Shown piece by piece: positions 26,068 through 36,202 of a stretch of DNA of 56,071 nucleotides. Location: assembly GCA_001796285.1 (NCBI GenBank), contig MGMD01000019.1, positions 1-56,071 of the forward strand, given 5' to 3'. The number at the start of each line of letters is the position of its first letter. Position 1 is the first letter of the stretch. The notes beneath the pieces are model-generated. The model was not told the origin of the DNA and made no database searches. It worked only from the letters and a program-made list of their open reading frames with translations. The position numbers and the translations under genes were made by a program. The DNA is from Chlamydiae bacterium RIFCSPLOWO2_12_FULL_45_20 (GTDB lineage: Bacteria > Chlamydiota > Chlamydiia > Chlamydiales > SM23-39).

Positions 26068-26949
26068 TCAGTCTGATGTGGTATGTGCTCTCGGGTGCGT
26101 CTTATCATAGACTTTTCTTTTTAGTTTCGAAGACACATGAGTATAAATCGTTGTCGTCGCAAGAGAGGTATGGCCCAGGAGCATTTGAATAGTCTTTAAA
26201 TCCATGCCATTTTCTAACCAGTGGGTAGCAATCGTGTGGCGGATCGTATGCGGCGTGATGCGAAGCGACAGGCCGCTCGCCTTTAAGTACGAGGCAAAAT
26301 TTCGGTCGATAGAGCGTGGCGTAAGCCGTTTCCCCCACCGATTGAGAAAAATCGCTTTGGAGTCCTTTTCCTCCCGTTCGGGATGCTCGAGATATTGCGT
26401 TAGCCAGCCAGCGGCCGTATCCGTAATGGGAGCTTGTCGTTGTTTTTTGCCTTTGCCGAAAATATTGAGAATCTTTCCATGGATATCAAAATCGTGCCTA
26501 TTTAAATAGGCCACCTCACTTAAGCGAAGACCTGAGCTGTAGAAAAGTTCCATCATAGCGCGATCGCGAAACCCCAGATAGGAGCTTGTGTCAGGCTGGT
26601 TTAAAAGATGTTTTACCTGCTCGTAAGTCACCGAAATAGGAAGCCGCTTTTCTTTTCTAGGGCTCTCGATCTCTTCTACCGGATTTTTATCAGTCAATCC
26701 TTCTCGAATGGCATACTTATAAAAACTTCTTAAGCAAGAAAGCCTTCTTAGAATCGTCTGGGTAGAAGCCTTTTTTTCGTGGAGATGGCCTAAAAACCGC
26801 CGAATGGTCCTTTTGCTGAGCTCCTCATCCCCCACAAAATTCAAAAAAAACAGGAGATCGAGTCGGTAAGCTTTGATCGTATGTTCAGAAGCCCCCTTAG
26901 ATATGCCTAAGTACGTCAAAAACTGTTCGACAGCCTTGAAATGGTCCAT
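26068..26949 (-). CDS. xerC: Tyrosine recombinase XerC
   Basis: A 293-residue integrase-family recombinase that resolves chromosome dimers at dif with XerD. The N-terminal SAM-like domain (EQFLTYLGISKGASEHTIKAYRLDL) is followed by the catalytic domain with Arg in SSGLRLSEVA, HTIRHTIATH (His-x-x-Arg), LLGHTSLATTTIYTHV (His and the nucleophile Tyr). Position next to an ABC-F gene matches CT347/CT348 of Chlamydia. Only 25 bases separate it from the divergent ABC-F gene, so promoters must overlap coding sequence. Confidence 0.92.
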   Translation of the reverse strand: MDHFKAVEQFLTYLGISKGASEHTIKAYRLDLLFFLNFVGDEELSKRTIRRFLGHLHEKKASTQTILRRLSCLRSFYKYAIREGLTDKNPVEEIESPRKEKRLPISVTYEQVKHLLNQPDTSSYLGFRDRAMMELFYSSGLRLSEVAYLNRHDFDIHGKILNIFGKGKKQRQAPITDTAAGWLTQYLEHPEREEKDSKAIFLNRWGKRLTPRSIDRNFASYLKASGLSLRITPHTIRHTIATHWLENGMDLKTIQMLLGHTSLATTTIYTHVSSKLKRKVYDKTHPRAHTTSD

Positions 26950-26974
26950 CTGAATATGTTATCCTCGCTTTCTT

Positions 26975-28567
26975 ATGATTACATTAGAAAAAATTTCCAA
27001 GCAAATGAAGGGGCGTCGCCTTTTTGAAAACGTCACCTTCACCTTCAATACTCACTGCCGCTATGGTTTGACGGGCCCCAATGGATCTGGAAAGTCGACT
27101 CTTCTCAAAATTATTATGGGACTTGAGCCCCAAACCACAGGAACGGTCACACTGCCCAAAAAGGTGGGCTTTTTAAAACAGCGTATTGAAGACTTTAAGG
27201 ACTGTACCGTTCTTGATACAGTCATCATGGGCAATGCGCGGCTTTGGAAAGCAATGGCGGAAAGAGAGGAACTTTATGAGGAGGAGATGACAGATGCCAT
27301 CGGCATGCGCCTCGGGGAAATTGAAGAGATCATCGCGGAGGAAGACGGCTACACGGCCGACGTAGAGGCAGAAGCGCTTCTCATCGGTATGAATATTGGA
27401 AAAGAACTCCACTCCAAAAAAATGCACGAGATCCCAACAGACCGACAATTCCGAGCTCTCCTTTGCCAAGCCCTCTTTGGAAAACCAGAAGCGCTGCTTT
27501 TAGATGAGCCTACCAACCACCTCGATCTTGACTCTATCTCCTGGCTAGAGGGGTTTTTACACAACTACACGGGAACCCTCGTCGTGGTCTCCCACGATCG
27601 GCATTTTTTAAACTCCATCTGCACACACATCGCCGATATCGATTACGAGACCATCATCACTTATCCAGGCAACTACGATATGATGCTCGTCACCAAAACG
27701 GCCGTCAGAGAGCGCTTAGAAGCGGACAATAAGGCCAAGGAGAAAAAAATCTCTCAGCTGAAAGATTTCGTAGCCAAATTTGGAGCAGGTACTCGAGCCT
27801 CACAAGTGCAATCGCGTGTCCGCGAGATTAATCGATTGCAGCCCCAAGAGCTCAAAAAATCCAACATCCAGCGTCCCTACGTACGCTTCCCTGTGCCCGA
27901 AAAACAATCGGGCCAAGTGGCATTCAAAGTGGAAAACATCACGAAACGCTACGACGAGGTCGTCTTTCAAAATTTTAGCTGTGAAATTCTCCGCGGAGAC
28001 AAGATTGCAGTCATCGGCAATAATGGCCGTGGTAAAACAACTTTCCTCAAAATGTTGGTCGGACTCCTACCGCCCGATAGCGGAAAAATCACCGTAGGAC
28101 ATGCTGTAGACATTGGATACTTTCCGCAAAATCATGGAGAAGTACTCAACAAACACACAAAAGAAACGGCTTTCGATTGGCTTAAATCAAAAAAAGAGGT
28201 CATCTTTGACCAAGAGGTCAGAGGCGTTCTCGGGAAAATGCTTTTTGGCGGTGATGATGCCTTTAAAGAGCTTCCTGGACTATCTGGCGGGGAGGCTGCG
28301 CGGCTGATCCTCGGGGGACTTATGTTGATTGGACCCAATACGCTAGTCTTTGATGAACCGAATAACCACCTCGACCTTGAAGCCGTCTCAGCTCTAGCAT
28401 GGGGGCTTGAAGATTTCAAAGGCACGACGATTGTCGCCAGCCACGATCGAGAGCTCATCAACGGCTTTGCGACCAAGATCATCGCCTTTGAAGCCGATGG
28501 CATCTATGTACACCAGGGCCCTCTAGAAGAATATTTGGAAAGAAAAAAATCCTCGGCTCACCCATGA
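26975..28567 (+). CDS. ABC-F ATPase (YbiT-like)
   Basis: A 530-residue soluble protein with two ABC domains and no membrane segments; ABC-F proteins act on the ribosome. Domain 1 has GPNGSGKSTLLK and LLLDEPTNHLDL; domain 2 has GNNGRGKTTFLK, LSGGEAARLILGGL and VFDEPNNHLDL. The first LSGGQ is degenerate (IPTDRQFRALLCQALF), as in YbiT. The linker between domains is charged (ADNKAKEKKISQLKDF). It corresponds to CT348. A role as a translation factor is from family knowledge; the exact function of YbiT-type members is unsettled. Confidence 0.9.
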   Translation: MITLEKISKQMKGRRLFENVTFTFNTHCRYGLTGPNGSGKSTLLKIIMGLEPQTTGTVTLPKKVGFLKQRIEDFKDCTVLDTVIMGNARLWKAMAEREELYEEEMTDAIGMRLGEIEEIIAEEDGYTADVEAEALLIGMNIGKELHSKKMHEIPTDRQFRALLCQALFGKPEALLLDEPTNHLDLDSISWLEGFLHNYTGTLVVVSHDRHFLNSICTHIADIDYETIITYPGNYDMMLVTKTAVRERLEADNKAKEKKISQLKDFVAKFGAGTRASQVQSRVREINRLQPQELKKSNIQRPYVRFPVPEKQSGQVAFKVENITKRYDEVVFQNFSCEILRGDKIAVIGNNGRGKTTFLKMLVGLLPPDSGKITVGHAVDIGYFPQNHGEVLNKHTKETAFDWLKSKKEVIFDQEVRGVLGKMLFGGDDAFKELPGLSGGEAARLILGGLMLIGPNTLVFDEPNNHLDLEAVSALAWGLEDFKGTTIVASHDRELINGFATKIIAFEADGIYVHQGPLEEYLERKKSSAHP

Positions 28568-28711
28568 ATTTATTTGTTGCGGTATAACTACTAGTCTTTA
28601 AACCTAATCGTTACCCACAAGCCCCAGAAGCTCACATTCCGTATAATGAATTTATATACAGAGATTAATTATGTTAACAAATGATAGTAAGAAATATATT
28701 CTGTTGGTCTT

Positions 28712-29023
28712 ATGATTTATATTTTTTGGACCTGCAGAGATAAAGATGAGGCTAAAAGGATTGTTCACGAACTCCTTGATAGGAAGCTAATTGCCTGCGC
28801 TTCTATCTTTCCAGAAATTGAATCAATCTATCGATGGGAAGGGAAAATGGAGGAGGGCCGAGAAATCAAAGTCATTCTCAAAACTCTGCCAAAATGCTTT
28901 GATGCGATTCAAAAATACATACAGTCGCATTGTAGCTATGAGGTTCCAGAAATCTTACAAGTTGATGTGATTCAGGGTAATCCAGCCTATTTGGCCTGGG
29001 TTGCCAATGAAATTTCCTCATAA
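28712..29023 (+). CDS. cutA: Divalent-cation tolerance protein CutA
   Basis: A 103-residue trimeric protein of normal length. Signatures are RKLIACASIFPEIESIYRWEGKMEEGREIKVILKT and HCSYEVPEILQVDVIQGNPAYLAWV. Despite the name, its physiological role is unclear. TTAACA (28674-28679), a 17-base spacer and TATTCT (28697-28702) form a possible promoter only 9 bases before the ATG; another TATAAT lies at 28642-28647. It converges with the GT90-like gene. Confidence 0.9.
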   Translation: MIYIFWTCRDKDEAKRIVHELLDRKLIACASIFPEIESIYRWEGKMEEGREIKVILKTLPKCFDAIQKYIQSHCSYEVPEILQVDVIQGNPAYLAWVANEISS

Positions 29024-29115
29024 ACGATCCTTTTAATTGGCGTATTTAGCTCGTAGATTTCTCCACTCATCAGCTGACAAGGCGCTATTTCTTCCGCGAT
29101 AGAGAGATCGAGCCA

Positions 29116-29167
29116 TTGCAGCTTTCACGCAGCCAGAAGCTATCAATAAAATTTTAAGCGACTATAA
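29116..29167 (+). repeat. 52-base dispersed repeat, copy 1
   Basis: This segment matches 50477-50528 at 49 of 52 positions in the same orientation. It contains CTATCA and TATAAA with 17-base spacing, a degraded version of the promoter pair in copy 2. It spans the stop codon of the GT90-like gene on the other strand. Confidence 0.75.
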
Positions 29168-30463
29168 AAACAGGAGCACGTTTCTTTGATGAGCTGAGGG
29201 ATGACCCGGTTGAGAATAGTCAAATCCTTGCCAGCGCGCCAATGTGCCACTTGAAACGTGCCGCATCAGACGTTTGAGGAGCCGATTACGCTTTCGGTAC
29301 TGAATGCAAATGAATTCTCTCATATCTAACTTTTTGAAATCGATGTTTTGCAGCGCTGCATAGCGGTGAAAGGCGAGATAAAGATACAAATAGTCATCTG
29401 CTGGCATTAAGTTGTCCAAGGCAAAAGCTCGCGCTGTTTCTGCGATCTTCCTCGCTTCAAGATCATGCTCTTTGGCCCAATGAATTTTCTCCAAAAGATC
29501 GCTCATATCATTGCGAATGGGAAGGTAATGCACACTTGGCTTTAGTGCCGCATAAAACCACTGCTCTTGATCGGACTCTTGCTTCAAACAAAGAGAGCGA
29601 GACAAAAGACGCCACTGATAGCCAGGATACGTGCACATATGCCCATCTAAAACAGGCAGATACTTATACATTAAATGCTGCTTTTTAGTGGCTGCATCGC
29701 CCCATACTCCTGCATCGCGAATGAACTGATCAAACGCTTCGGAGCCGGCCCAACAGAGCTTTGCATCGACGAATAAAGGGTCTAACGTGCAGATTTTATA
29801 ACGGGGGCAGCTTTGATAATCTTCTGTCACCGTTCCATTAGGCGCGCCGATGTCCGTAAACCCCCCTCGCCAAAGGGCCCTTTCTCTTTTCTCTTCCCAC
29901 TCAACATCCTGTGTCAAAACCTCTTGAGAGACTTCCATCCAGTCCAAAGAGAGGGAAAACTGATCGGGAATCAAAACGATATAAGGGGCAGAGCAAAGCC
30001 TTGCTTTTGCAAAAATGGGCGCCTGCACCTTCGCATCATCCGTAAGGTAAAAGTCCTTCGGCATGTAGGGCTCCGGCAAACCATCCATGGGACACAAAAT
30101 AAAATCCACATCAGGAATTTTAGCGACGGTGAGAAGGGTTTTGATTGCTTTTTCCAGTTCATTATCTCGACTCGAACCTTTGCCCCACTTATAAAGACAA
30201 TTATCAACAATCCGATAGTGATAAAAACGATCTTTGACCTTCTCAAAGGTACGCTGAACCATGCTTGCAGTGATTGTTTTGAATGGCGCCAAATCGGCCC
30301 TTAGCTGTTCCTCCATCCACTGGGGGAAAGGACGACGCATTTTTTGCTCAAACTGCTTTCGAGGAAAAATAGCACCATACGACTCCTTAGGATAAGTCAG
30401 AGGAAGTGCCTGGTAGACAAGCAGCCCTCCAAGCATAAGCAAAATACAAATAGCTTTTCTCAA
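29162..30463 (-). CDS. GT90 (CAP10-like) glycosyltransferase
   Basis: A 433-residue protein with an N-terminal hydrophobic anchor (ICILLMLGGLLVYQALPL). The catalytic region shows ALWRGGFTDIG, the KYLPVLDGHMCTYPGYQWRLLSRSLCLKQES segment and PADDYLYLYLAFHRYAALQ, the pattern of CAP10/LPS-modifying family 90 transferases. The acceptor is unknown; envelope lipopolysaccharide or glycoprotein are candidates. The start is a TTG at 30463 with AGGGGATTATT before it; ATG at 30436 would shorten the anchor. After its TAG stop the same frame stays open for 42 more codons (to 29033). It follows the 224-residue orphan by 9 bases. Confidence 0.75.
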   Translation of the reverse strand: MRKAICILLMLGGLLVYQALPLTYPKESYGAIFPRKQFEQKMRRPFPQWMEEQLRADLAPFKTITASMVQRTFEKVKDRFYHYRIVDNCLYKWGKGSSRDNELEKAIKTLLTVAKIPDVDFILCPMDGLPEPYMPKDFYLTDDAKVQAPIFAKARLCSAPYIVLIPDQFSLSLDWMEVSQEVLTQDVEWEEKRERALWRGGFTDIGAPNGTVTEDYQSCPRYKICTLDPLFVDAKLCWAGSEAFDQFIRDAGVWGDAATKKQHLMYKYLPVLDGHMCTYPGYQWRLLSRSLCLKQESDQEQWFYAALKPSVHYLPIRNDMSDLLEKIHWAKEHDLEARKIAETARAFALDNLMPADDYLYLYLAFHRYAALQNIDFKKLDMREFICIQYRKRNRLLKRLMRHVSSGTLARWQGFDYSQPGHPSAHQRNVLLFL

Positions 30464-30472
30464 AATAATCCC

Positions 30473-31147
30473 CTATTTTCTGCCGCTTCCCAAGTCAGGA
30501 TCGATCAAGGCCAGTTCAGCATACTGGAATGATAACTCGCTATCAGAGGGATTCACATGGCTTATGGTAGTATGACTAAAATAACTAAAACCATCGAGGT
30601 GAGTAGGCAAGTCCTGTAGAGCGTTCGATGCCCGCGATATGTGCAGGTTCGGCAAGATCCTATAACATAGTTTATCTGGGTTCCAAAAGATCAAAAGAGC
30701 ATGGTCTGAGTTATCTGACTGCAAAAACTGAACCAGCGTATTGTCAGAATAGGCCTGTGTGTATCCTTGCTCTTCTAGATATTGCAGTCTTTTCTGGTTG
30801 ATGCGGTTATGGTGTAGCCGCGCTACATCGTCCAAAGACAGCTTCTTCTGGTTCGCCGCAAGGATCACATAAGGATAGTGCCCAACAACAGTGTCTTCAA
30901 GAACAACCAAGCTTCCATTGGCATGTACCCATCCACCTCTCCTGCTGGTTGTATCTTGGTTTGTGTATTGAAACCCGTGCTGTGTGAGCCACTGCTCGAT
31001 CCTCTGTATGATCGCAGTAGACTTCTCATTCTTTTCCCGAAATATCATCATTGGGTAAAGCCCGCAATAGCCTATCTCCTTCACTGGAATAGCGGAGACG
31101 ATCTGCCGCAACAAGGCGCATCCATCCCCCATGCTTAATGAATTCAT
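30473..31147 (-). CDS. Hypothetical protein, 224 aa
   Basis: I do not recognise it. It is a soluble-looking protein with mixed alpha/beta composition, including a segment GGWVHANGSLVVLEDTVVGHYPYVILAANQKKLSLDDVARLHHNRINQKRL. The ATG at 31147 has AGGAG with 6-base spacing. The GT90-like gene follows 9 bases later, so the two are likely one transcription unit downstream of rnz. No signal peptide is evident. Confidence 0.6.
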   Translation of the reverse strand: MNSLSMGDGCALLRQIVSAIPVKEIGYCGLYPMMIFREKNEKSTAIIQRIEQWLTQHGFQYTNQDTTSRRGGWVHANGSLVVLEDTVVGHYPYVILAANQKKLSLDDVARLHHNRINQKRLQYLEEQGYTQAYSDNTLVQFLQSDNSDHALLIFWNPDKLCYRILPNLHISRASNALQDLPTHLDGFSYFSHTTISHVNPSDSELSFQYAELALIDPDLGSGRK

Positions 31148-31232
31148 ATTGGTCTCCTAAAGTAATGGATCGAGTTTATATACCGAACGCGTCATCCTTC
31201 TTCTCAAAATTCGTCAAAAAAAACTCTCCGTC

Positions 31233-32138
31233 CTATTTGGGAAAGGGGTATTTTTTTAGATCTTCAGCGACAAAAGTGTTAGGAAAGATCTTCCGCGCCT
31301 CAGCCCCCAGCACTTCAGGATCGCGGTAACGCGCAGAAAAATGCGTGAGAATGAGCGTTTCTACATTCGCTTCTAGCGCAAGCTGTGCGGCTTGAAGCGC
31401 CGTCATATGCTTGTACTCTTCTGCCATCGCCCTTTCCTGATCGAGATATGTGCTTTCACAGATCAGCACCTTGGCATCTTGTGCTAAGCGAACCGCTTCC
31501 TTACAAGGCCTCGTGTCGACAACGTAAGCAAACACATCCCCCGTCCGTACGTGAGACACTTCTTCGACCAAAATCCAACGGCCATCCCATTCGATTCTCC
31601 CCTCTTTTTCGAGGGTACGGATAATAGGGCCATCCAGTTTAAGGGCGCGGAGTTTTTCTTTATGAAATTTCACCGTATCCGCCTCCTGGATGCGCCAGCC
31701 GATATTTTCCACGCCATGGTCAAGAAATTCCGCCCCAATGCGGAATTTTCCATCGTCTTCGACGAGCCCGGCCCGAGTGACCGGATGTTCAATCACTGTG
31801 ATATGTTCTTTGTAGATGCAACAATAGCGGAGGCGATCAAAGTACTTTTTTCCACTGGCTGGATAATAGCAGTGGATCGGATGGGACACTTTATCGAGAT
31901 TCAGCCGCATGAGCATCGATCCGAACCCCAGGCAGTGATCTCCATGAAAATGGCTAATAAAAATGCGGGTCACAGTGGGCGGCGCAACATCGGCAAAAAT
32001 AAACTGCCTTTGGGTTCCCTCTCCAGGATCGAAAAGCAGCCCCTCAGAATTCCAGCGAACAAGATAAGCGCCGTGATTGCGAAAGCGGGTCGGCTGCTGG
32101 CTCGAACAGCCCAAAACAATGATATCCCTTGCACTCAT
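31233..32138 (-). CDS. rnz: Ribonuclease Z
   Basis: A 301-residue MBL-fold endonuclease that matures tRNA 3' ends. Metal ligands are in [18 protein letters not shown] (HxHxDH); the AxDTRP-like exosite region is [11 protein letters not shown], and [14 protein letters not shown] carries the last histidine. The ATG at 32138 overlaps the rhomboid stop (ATGA); the upstream extension to 32162 is unnecessary. Chlamydia has the homologue (CT346) between lon and xerC. Confidence 0.93.
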   Translation of the reverse strand: MSARDIIVLGCSSQQPTRFRNHGAYLVRWNSEGLLFDPGEGTQRQFIFADVAPPTVTRIFISHFHGDHCLGFGSMLMRLNLDKVSHPIHCYYPASGKKYFDRLRYCCIYKEHITVIEHPVTRAGLVEDDGKFRIGAEFLDHGVENIGWRIQEADTVKFHKEKLRALKLDGPIIRTLEKEGRIEWDGRWILVEEVSHVRTGDVFAYVVDTRPCKEAVRLAQDAKVLICESTYLDQERAMAEEYKHMTALQAAQLALEANVETLILTHFSARYRDPEVLGAEARKIFPNTFVAEDLKKYPFPK

Positions 32139-33211
32139 GGACGCACTTTTTGAGCAAAGCATTTAAGTCGTCCGCAGAGGATGCCAATAACAGCGCCTGA
32201 AATATGAGCTGTATTCGCAATATTGGGGGTAAAGTCATAATGAGAAAAAGTCTGAATAAAAAACGCTACCGCTTGAATCCCGAAAATCGCCAGGATAAAA
32301 ACGAGGAGAAAATAGAGGGTGCCCTTGGTCAGAGGATACCCCTCCCAAGGGGCGATGCGCTCTCGCATCCAAATAAACCCCGCCAGCGCTGTGATCACTC
32401 CTGAATAGCCGATAAAAAAGGGTCCGCTCATTAAATACTGCAAAATGTTCGTACCTGCTCCCGCAATGAGACTCAAAAGAAGCGTTCTAAAAGGTCCGAT
32501 TCTCGCCTCAATCGGCCTTCCCAGATACCAAAGCCAAAGCATGTTGAATAAAATATGCAAAAGATCTTTGTGCAAAATACACGGTGAGATCAGCCGCCAA
32601 ACTTCCCCTTGCCGAATCTTAAGAAATAGCGGACCTTCCCCCGGCAAAGTCGAAGTATTGTTGATTTTTGCAACAACCCAAGCGTACATGCCTTTCCAGT
32701 AGGAGGATTGGGTCGCCGTAAGCACTGCTTTTCCCACCTCTTCGGGGCTGTCATCTTCCAACAGTCCTTCGAGGGTTTCAAAAGCGGGGGGAAGGTCAAA
32801 CATTAAAAGCGCCTGGATCGGCGTTAAAAGAAGGGACTGCTTCAAAAACCCCTTTTTCTGCAGTGCCACTTGCTGCATCGTATGGATAAAAAAAACAAAC
32901 ACAGAGATCGCAATGATCAAAAACGTCAAATGGAAACGGAAGCGGCTTGGTAAAGACACCTTTTCACTCACCGGAAGGGGCTCCGGCTCCGGCTCCTTAT
33001 ACTTCGAGGCTTTTGGATCTTTTAGGAAATCTTCAAAGATTTTGAACGCCTCTTCGATGCGATCCTCGTCGTGGATCCAGAGCTGATACGACATCTGCCC
33101 TGTTCTCGGTTCAAATCCCACTTCACAACTATTCGCAATCTCTTGCAACTTCAAAAAATGGCAAATGCGCTTTGCATCATTTTCAGATTTGAGGGTACCA
33201 ACTAACCGCAT
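32135..33211 (-). CDS. Rhomboid-family intramembrane serine protease (GlpG-like)
   Basis: A 358-residue membrane protein. The first ~75 residues resemble the cytoplasmic GlpG domain ([25 protein letters not shown]). Six or seven membrane segments follow. Catalytic features are [17 protein letters not shown] (oxyanion Asn), the nucleophile Ser in [13 protein letters not shown] and the His in [15 protein letters not shown]. It should cleave membrane proteins within the bilayer; substrates are unknown. It overlaps hldE by 10 bases and rnz by 4 bases. Confidence 0.88.
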   Translation of the reverse strand: MRLVGTLKSENDAKRICHFLKLQEIANSCEVGFEPRTGQMSYQLWIHDEDRIEEAFKIFEDFLKDPKASKYKEPEPEPLPVSEKVSLPSRFRFHLTFLIIAISVFVFFIHTMQQVALQKKGFLKQSLLLTPIQALLMFDLPPAFETLEGLLEDDSPEEVGKAVLTATQSSYWKGMYAWVVAKINNTSTLPGEGPLFLKIRQGEVWRLISPCILHKDLLHILFNMLWLWYLGRPIEARIGPFRTLLLSLIAGAGTNILQYLMSGPFFIGYSGVITALAGFIWMRERIAPWEGYPLTKGTLYFLLVFILAIFGIQAVAFFIQTFSHYDFTPNIANTAHISGAVIGILCGRLKCFAQKVRP

Positions 33212-33684
33212 ACTTTTATTTTTTCAATAATTTGAGAAGTTGCAAGCCCTGAGATTCTCTGGACTAAATGAAGTCTAGCGCCCAACTCTTTGACCACATC
33301 CGCTTCAATACAGGCCGGACCATACTCAGCGCCATTCACGTGAACATCGGGCTTCACTTTTTTTAACCATTCTCTAGGATCTATTTCATCAAACCAAGTC
33401 ACAAAATCGACAAACTCTAAAGCAGCCATCATCTCCAAGCGATGAGGCAGCGCTATGATCGGGCGATTGGGGCTCTTATATTTTTGCAGCGAAGCGTCTG
33501 AATTAAGCCCCACAATCAAAACATCCGCCTGTTTCGATGCTTCATGAAGAATATAGAGATGCCCCGCATGCATCAAATCAAAAGAGCCGTTGAGAGTCGC
33601 AATCGCCTTTCCTAAGGCTCTGATCTCTTCCGCCTTTTTACCGATTTTCTCTGGGCTGACGAGTTTTTTTTCGAACCACTTCAT
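33202..33684 (-). CDS. Heptose-1-phosphate adenylyltransferase (HldE C-terminal/RfaE2-like)
   Basis: A 160-residue nucleotidyltransferase with TLNGSFDLMHAGHLYILHEA (HxGH motif), IVGLNSDASLQKYKSPNRP and HVNGAEYGPACIEADVV, which match the stand-alone RfaE2/HldE domain that makes ADP-heptose. The kinase domain is absent. Other cytidylyltransferase-type enzymes share the fold, but the SxKYKGPxRPI-like loop favours the heptose enzyme. It overlaps the end of lon by 47 bases and the rhomboid start by 10. Confidence 0.8.
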   Translation of the reverse strand: MKWFEKKLVSPEKIGKKAEEIRALGKAIATLNGSFDLMHAGHLYILHEASKQADVLIVGLNSDASLQKYKSPNRPIIALPHRLEMMAALEFVDFVTWFDEIDPREWLKKVKPDVHVNGAEYGPACIEADVVKELGARLHLVQRISGLATSQIIEKIKVCG

Positions 33685-36133
33685 GATGAACCTTCAGTTT
33701 TGGAAACGCGATCTGAAAGACTTCGTCAAAATGCTCCACAAAATGCACAGTGAGCCCTTTTTTCAAAAAGTCAGGCAACTCGTCATAATCGCGCAAATTT
33801 TCTTTCGGGAAAATCAACACATTGAGTTTAGATCTTCGAGCAGCAATCAACTTTTCCTTCAATCCACCAATAGGCAGGATGCGCCCTGTCAATGTCAACT
33901 CACCCGTCATCCCCAGGTTATCGAGAATGGGTTTATTTAGCAAAAGAGAGAGTAAAGCCGTCGTCATCGTAATCCCTGCAGAAGGGCCATCCTTCGGCGT
34001 CGCCCCCTCAGGAATGTGAAGATGTATCTGTGATTTTTCAAAAAACGGGATGTCTTTTGCATAACGCTTAACGTTACTCTGCGCATAGGACCAAGCAATT
34101 TGAGCCGATTCTTTCATGACATCCCCAGCCTGCCCCGTCAACTTCATCTCTGTCTTTTCCGATGGATATCTTGTAGCTTCAACGTAGAGCGTTGCGCCCC
34201 CGAGCGCCGTCCAAGCAAGGCCTGTCGCCACTCCAACCGGCGTCTTTTGATAGTAACGATCCTCAGTAAAAATGGGCTTTCCAAGGTAGTCTGTGAGATT
34301 CTTTTCCGTAATGCTGGCCTTTGGCGTCTTTCCTCTGGCTATCTTGACAGCGACTTTTCTCATGATTTTTTTAATGTTATTCTCCAAAGAGCGAACGCCC
34401 GCCTCCCTCGCGTACCCATTGATGATTTGCGCGATGGCTCCCTTGGAAAAGGCAATGTCGCTGGTCTTGAGACCCATATTTTTTCTATTGCGTGGAATGA
34501 GATATTTTTTCGCAATCTCCACTTTCTCCTTTGCAATGTATCCAGAAAGGCGCAAAATCTCCATTCGATCCTTGAGAGGCTCCGGAATCGTGTCCAGCAC
34601 GTTGGAAGTCACGATGAAAAGCACATTGGAAAGATCGCAGTGCACATCGAGATAATGATCGAGAAAATCCTTATTCTGCTCTGGGTCAAGGACCTCCAAA
34701 AGAGCAGATGCGGGATCTCCATGATAGCTAGCCCCCATCTTATCGACCTCATCGAGCATGATGACAGGATTCATCGTCTGGCTGTATTTAAGCGCCTGAA
34801 TCATCTTGCCAGGCATAGCGCCAATATAGGTTCTCCTGTGTCCTTTGATCTCAGCCTCATCTCGCATACCGCCGACAGAAAAGCGGTAGAACTTTCTATT
34901 CAGCGCGCGAGCAACGCTTTTCCCGATACTCGTCTTTCCCACCCCCGGGGGCCCCACAAGGCAAATAATGCTCCCTTTGACTCCACCGGTCAGCTTGCCT
35001 ACGCCTATAAATTCTAAGATCCGCTCTTTGATGTCCTTGAGCCCATAATGATCTTCCTCTAAAACACTTTCCGCTTTTTTCAAATCGTGGGTCTCTTTGG
35101 TAAAAATTCCCCAAGGGATGATCGTCAGCCAGTCAATATAATTGCGCACAACGCCATATTCTGCCGACTGAACCTCAAGGGCGCTTAGCTTTTCCATCTC
35201 TTCGCGAATCACCTTTAAAACCGATTCGGGCACTTTGCGTGCCTTAATTCGCTCTTCGAACTTCTCCGCCTCCATTGTCTTATCGTCTTTTTCCATCCCG
35301 AGCTCTTTCTTGATCGCCTTGAGCTGCTCTCTTAGGAAAAATTCACGCTGTGTTTTAGAAATGGTAGCTTCAATACGCTGGTTGATCGTGCTCTGGAGCT
35401 TACTGATATCAAGCTCTTTCTTTAACAGCATCAGGGCCTTGTCGATCCTTTTTTCGATATCCAAAGTCTCCAGTACGTCTTGCAACTCTTCCCGAGTAGC
35501 TGTTGTTAAAGCGACGGCGAAATCGGCAAGTCTACCAGGCTCCGTGAAGTCAGAATGGCCCAAAAAAATCTGTAGTTCCTCTTTAAAAAGAGGATTGAGC
35601 TTCAACAGTTCCTTAATAGTGGTAATAATGCTAATCGAATAAGCCTTGAGTTGTCTTGAAAGGCGGGCCAGCGGAGTGTCATCATGGTATTGCACCTTAG
35701 CGAGTAAATATTTACCCTTCATAGGCTTCGAAATTTCTACCCGCTTTTCCATATTCAAAACAACTTGCGCTCCGCCTTGTTCCATGGGAATAATACGCAA
35801 AATGCGAGCCACAACACCAACGCGATATAAATCTTCAAAACCAATCTTGTAAATATTGACATCTTCGTGATACGTCAGAAACAGCCCAAAACACTTGTGA
35901 TCCGTTTTTGAAACGGTTTTAAGAACCTCATAATAGGCGCCTGGCTCAATCACAATCGGAGCCGCCATCCCTGGAAAAAAGGGGCGCCTATTCAAAGGCA
36001 TGATGTACAGCTCATCTGGATAAGGGTAAGCAGGAACGAGAGCCGTTTCTTTTTTTAAATCTTCGACAATCAACTCTTCGTGTTTCAGCTCTTCACGTTC
36101 TGAATCCTGTTCTGGCGGCGTCTCTTCGTTCAA
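33638..36133 (-). CDS. lon: ATP-dependent protease Lon
   Basis: An 831-residue AAA+ protease. The N-terminal substrate domain starts YIMPLNRRPFFPGM; Walker A is GPPGVGKTSIGKS; Walker B is NPVIMLDEVDKMG; the catalytic serine is in PKDGPSAGITMTT and the lysine in GGLKEKLIAARRS. The start appears to be a TTG at 36133 with AGAGG five bases upstream; the next ATG (residue 45) would cut into the N-domain. A promoter lies at 36186-36157. A 33-base inverted repeat sits upstream of it. It leads the operon lon-hldE-rhomboid-rnz. Confidence 0.95.
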   Translation of the reverse strand: MNEETPPEQDSEREELKHEELIVEDLKKETALVPAYPYPDELYIMPLNRRPFFPGMAAPIVIEPGAYYEVLKTVSKTDHKCFGLFLTYHEDVNIYKIGFEDLYRVGVVARILRIIPMEQGGAQVVLNMEKRVEISKPMKGKYLLAKVQYHDDTPLARLSRQLKAYSISIITTIKELLKLNPLFKEELQIFLGHSDFTEPGRLADFAVALTTATREELQDVLETLDIEKRIDKALMLLKKELDISKLQSTINQRIEATISKTQREFFLREQLKAIKKELGMEKDDKTMEAEKFEERIKARKVPESVLKVIREEMEKLSALEVQSAEYGVVRNYIDWLTIIPWGIFTKETHDLKKAESVLEEDHYGLKDIKERILEFIGVGKLTGGVKGSIICLVGPPGVGKTSIGKSVARALNRKFYRFSVGGMRDEAEIKGHRRTYIGAMPGKMIQALKYSQTMNPVIMLDEVDKMGASYHGDPASALLEVLDPEQNKDFLDHYLDVHCDLSNVLFIVTSNVLDTIPEPLKDRMEILRLSGYIAKEKVEIAKKYLIPRNRKNMGLKTSDIAFSKGAIAQIINGYAREAGVRSLENNIKKIMRKVAVKIARGKTPKASITEKNLTDYLGKPIFTEDRYYQKTPVGVATGLAWTALGGATLYVEATRYPSEKTEMKLTGQAGDVMKESAQIAWSYAQSNVKRYAKDIPFFEKSQIHLHIPEGATPKDGPSAGITMTTALLSLLLNKPILDNLGMTGELTLTGRILPIGGLKEKLIAARRSKLNVLIFPKENLRDYDELPDFLKKGLTVHFVEHFDEVFQIAFPKLKVHHEVVRKKTRQPRENR

Positions 36134-36156
36134 TTGTACCTCTTAAAAAGGAATTT

Positions 36157-36186
36157 ATCTTAGCAAGATTATGGAAATCTCGTCAA
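36157..36186 (-). promoter_or_regulatory. lon promoter
   Basis: On the minus strand TTGACG (plus 36186-36181), an 18-base spacer and TAAGAT (plus 36162-36157) form a good main-sigma promoter about 24 bases before the TTG start. Confidence 0.5.
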
Positions 36187-36202
36187 AAGCTACTCGCTCT
36201 CC

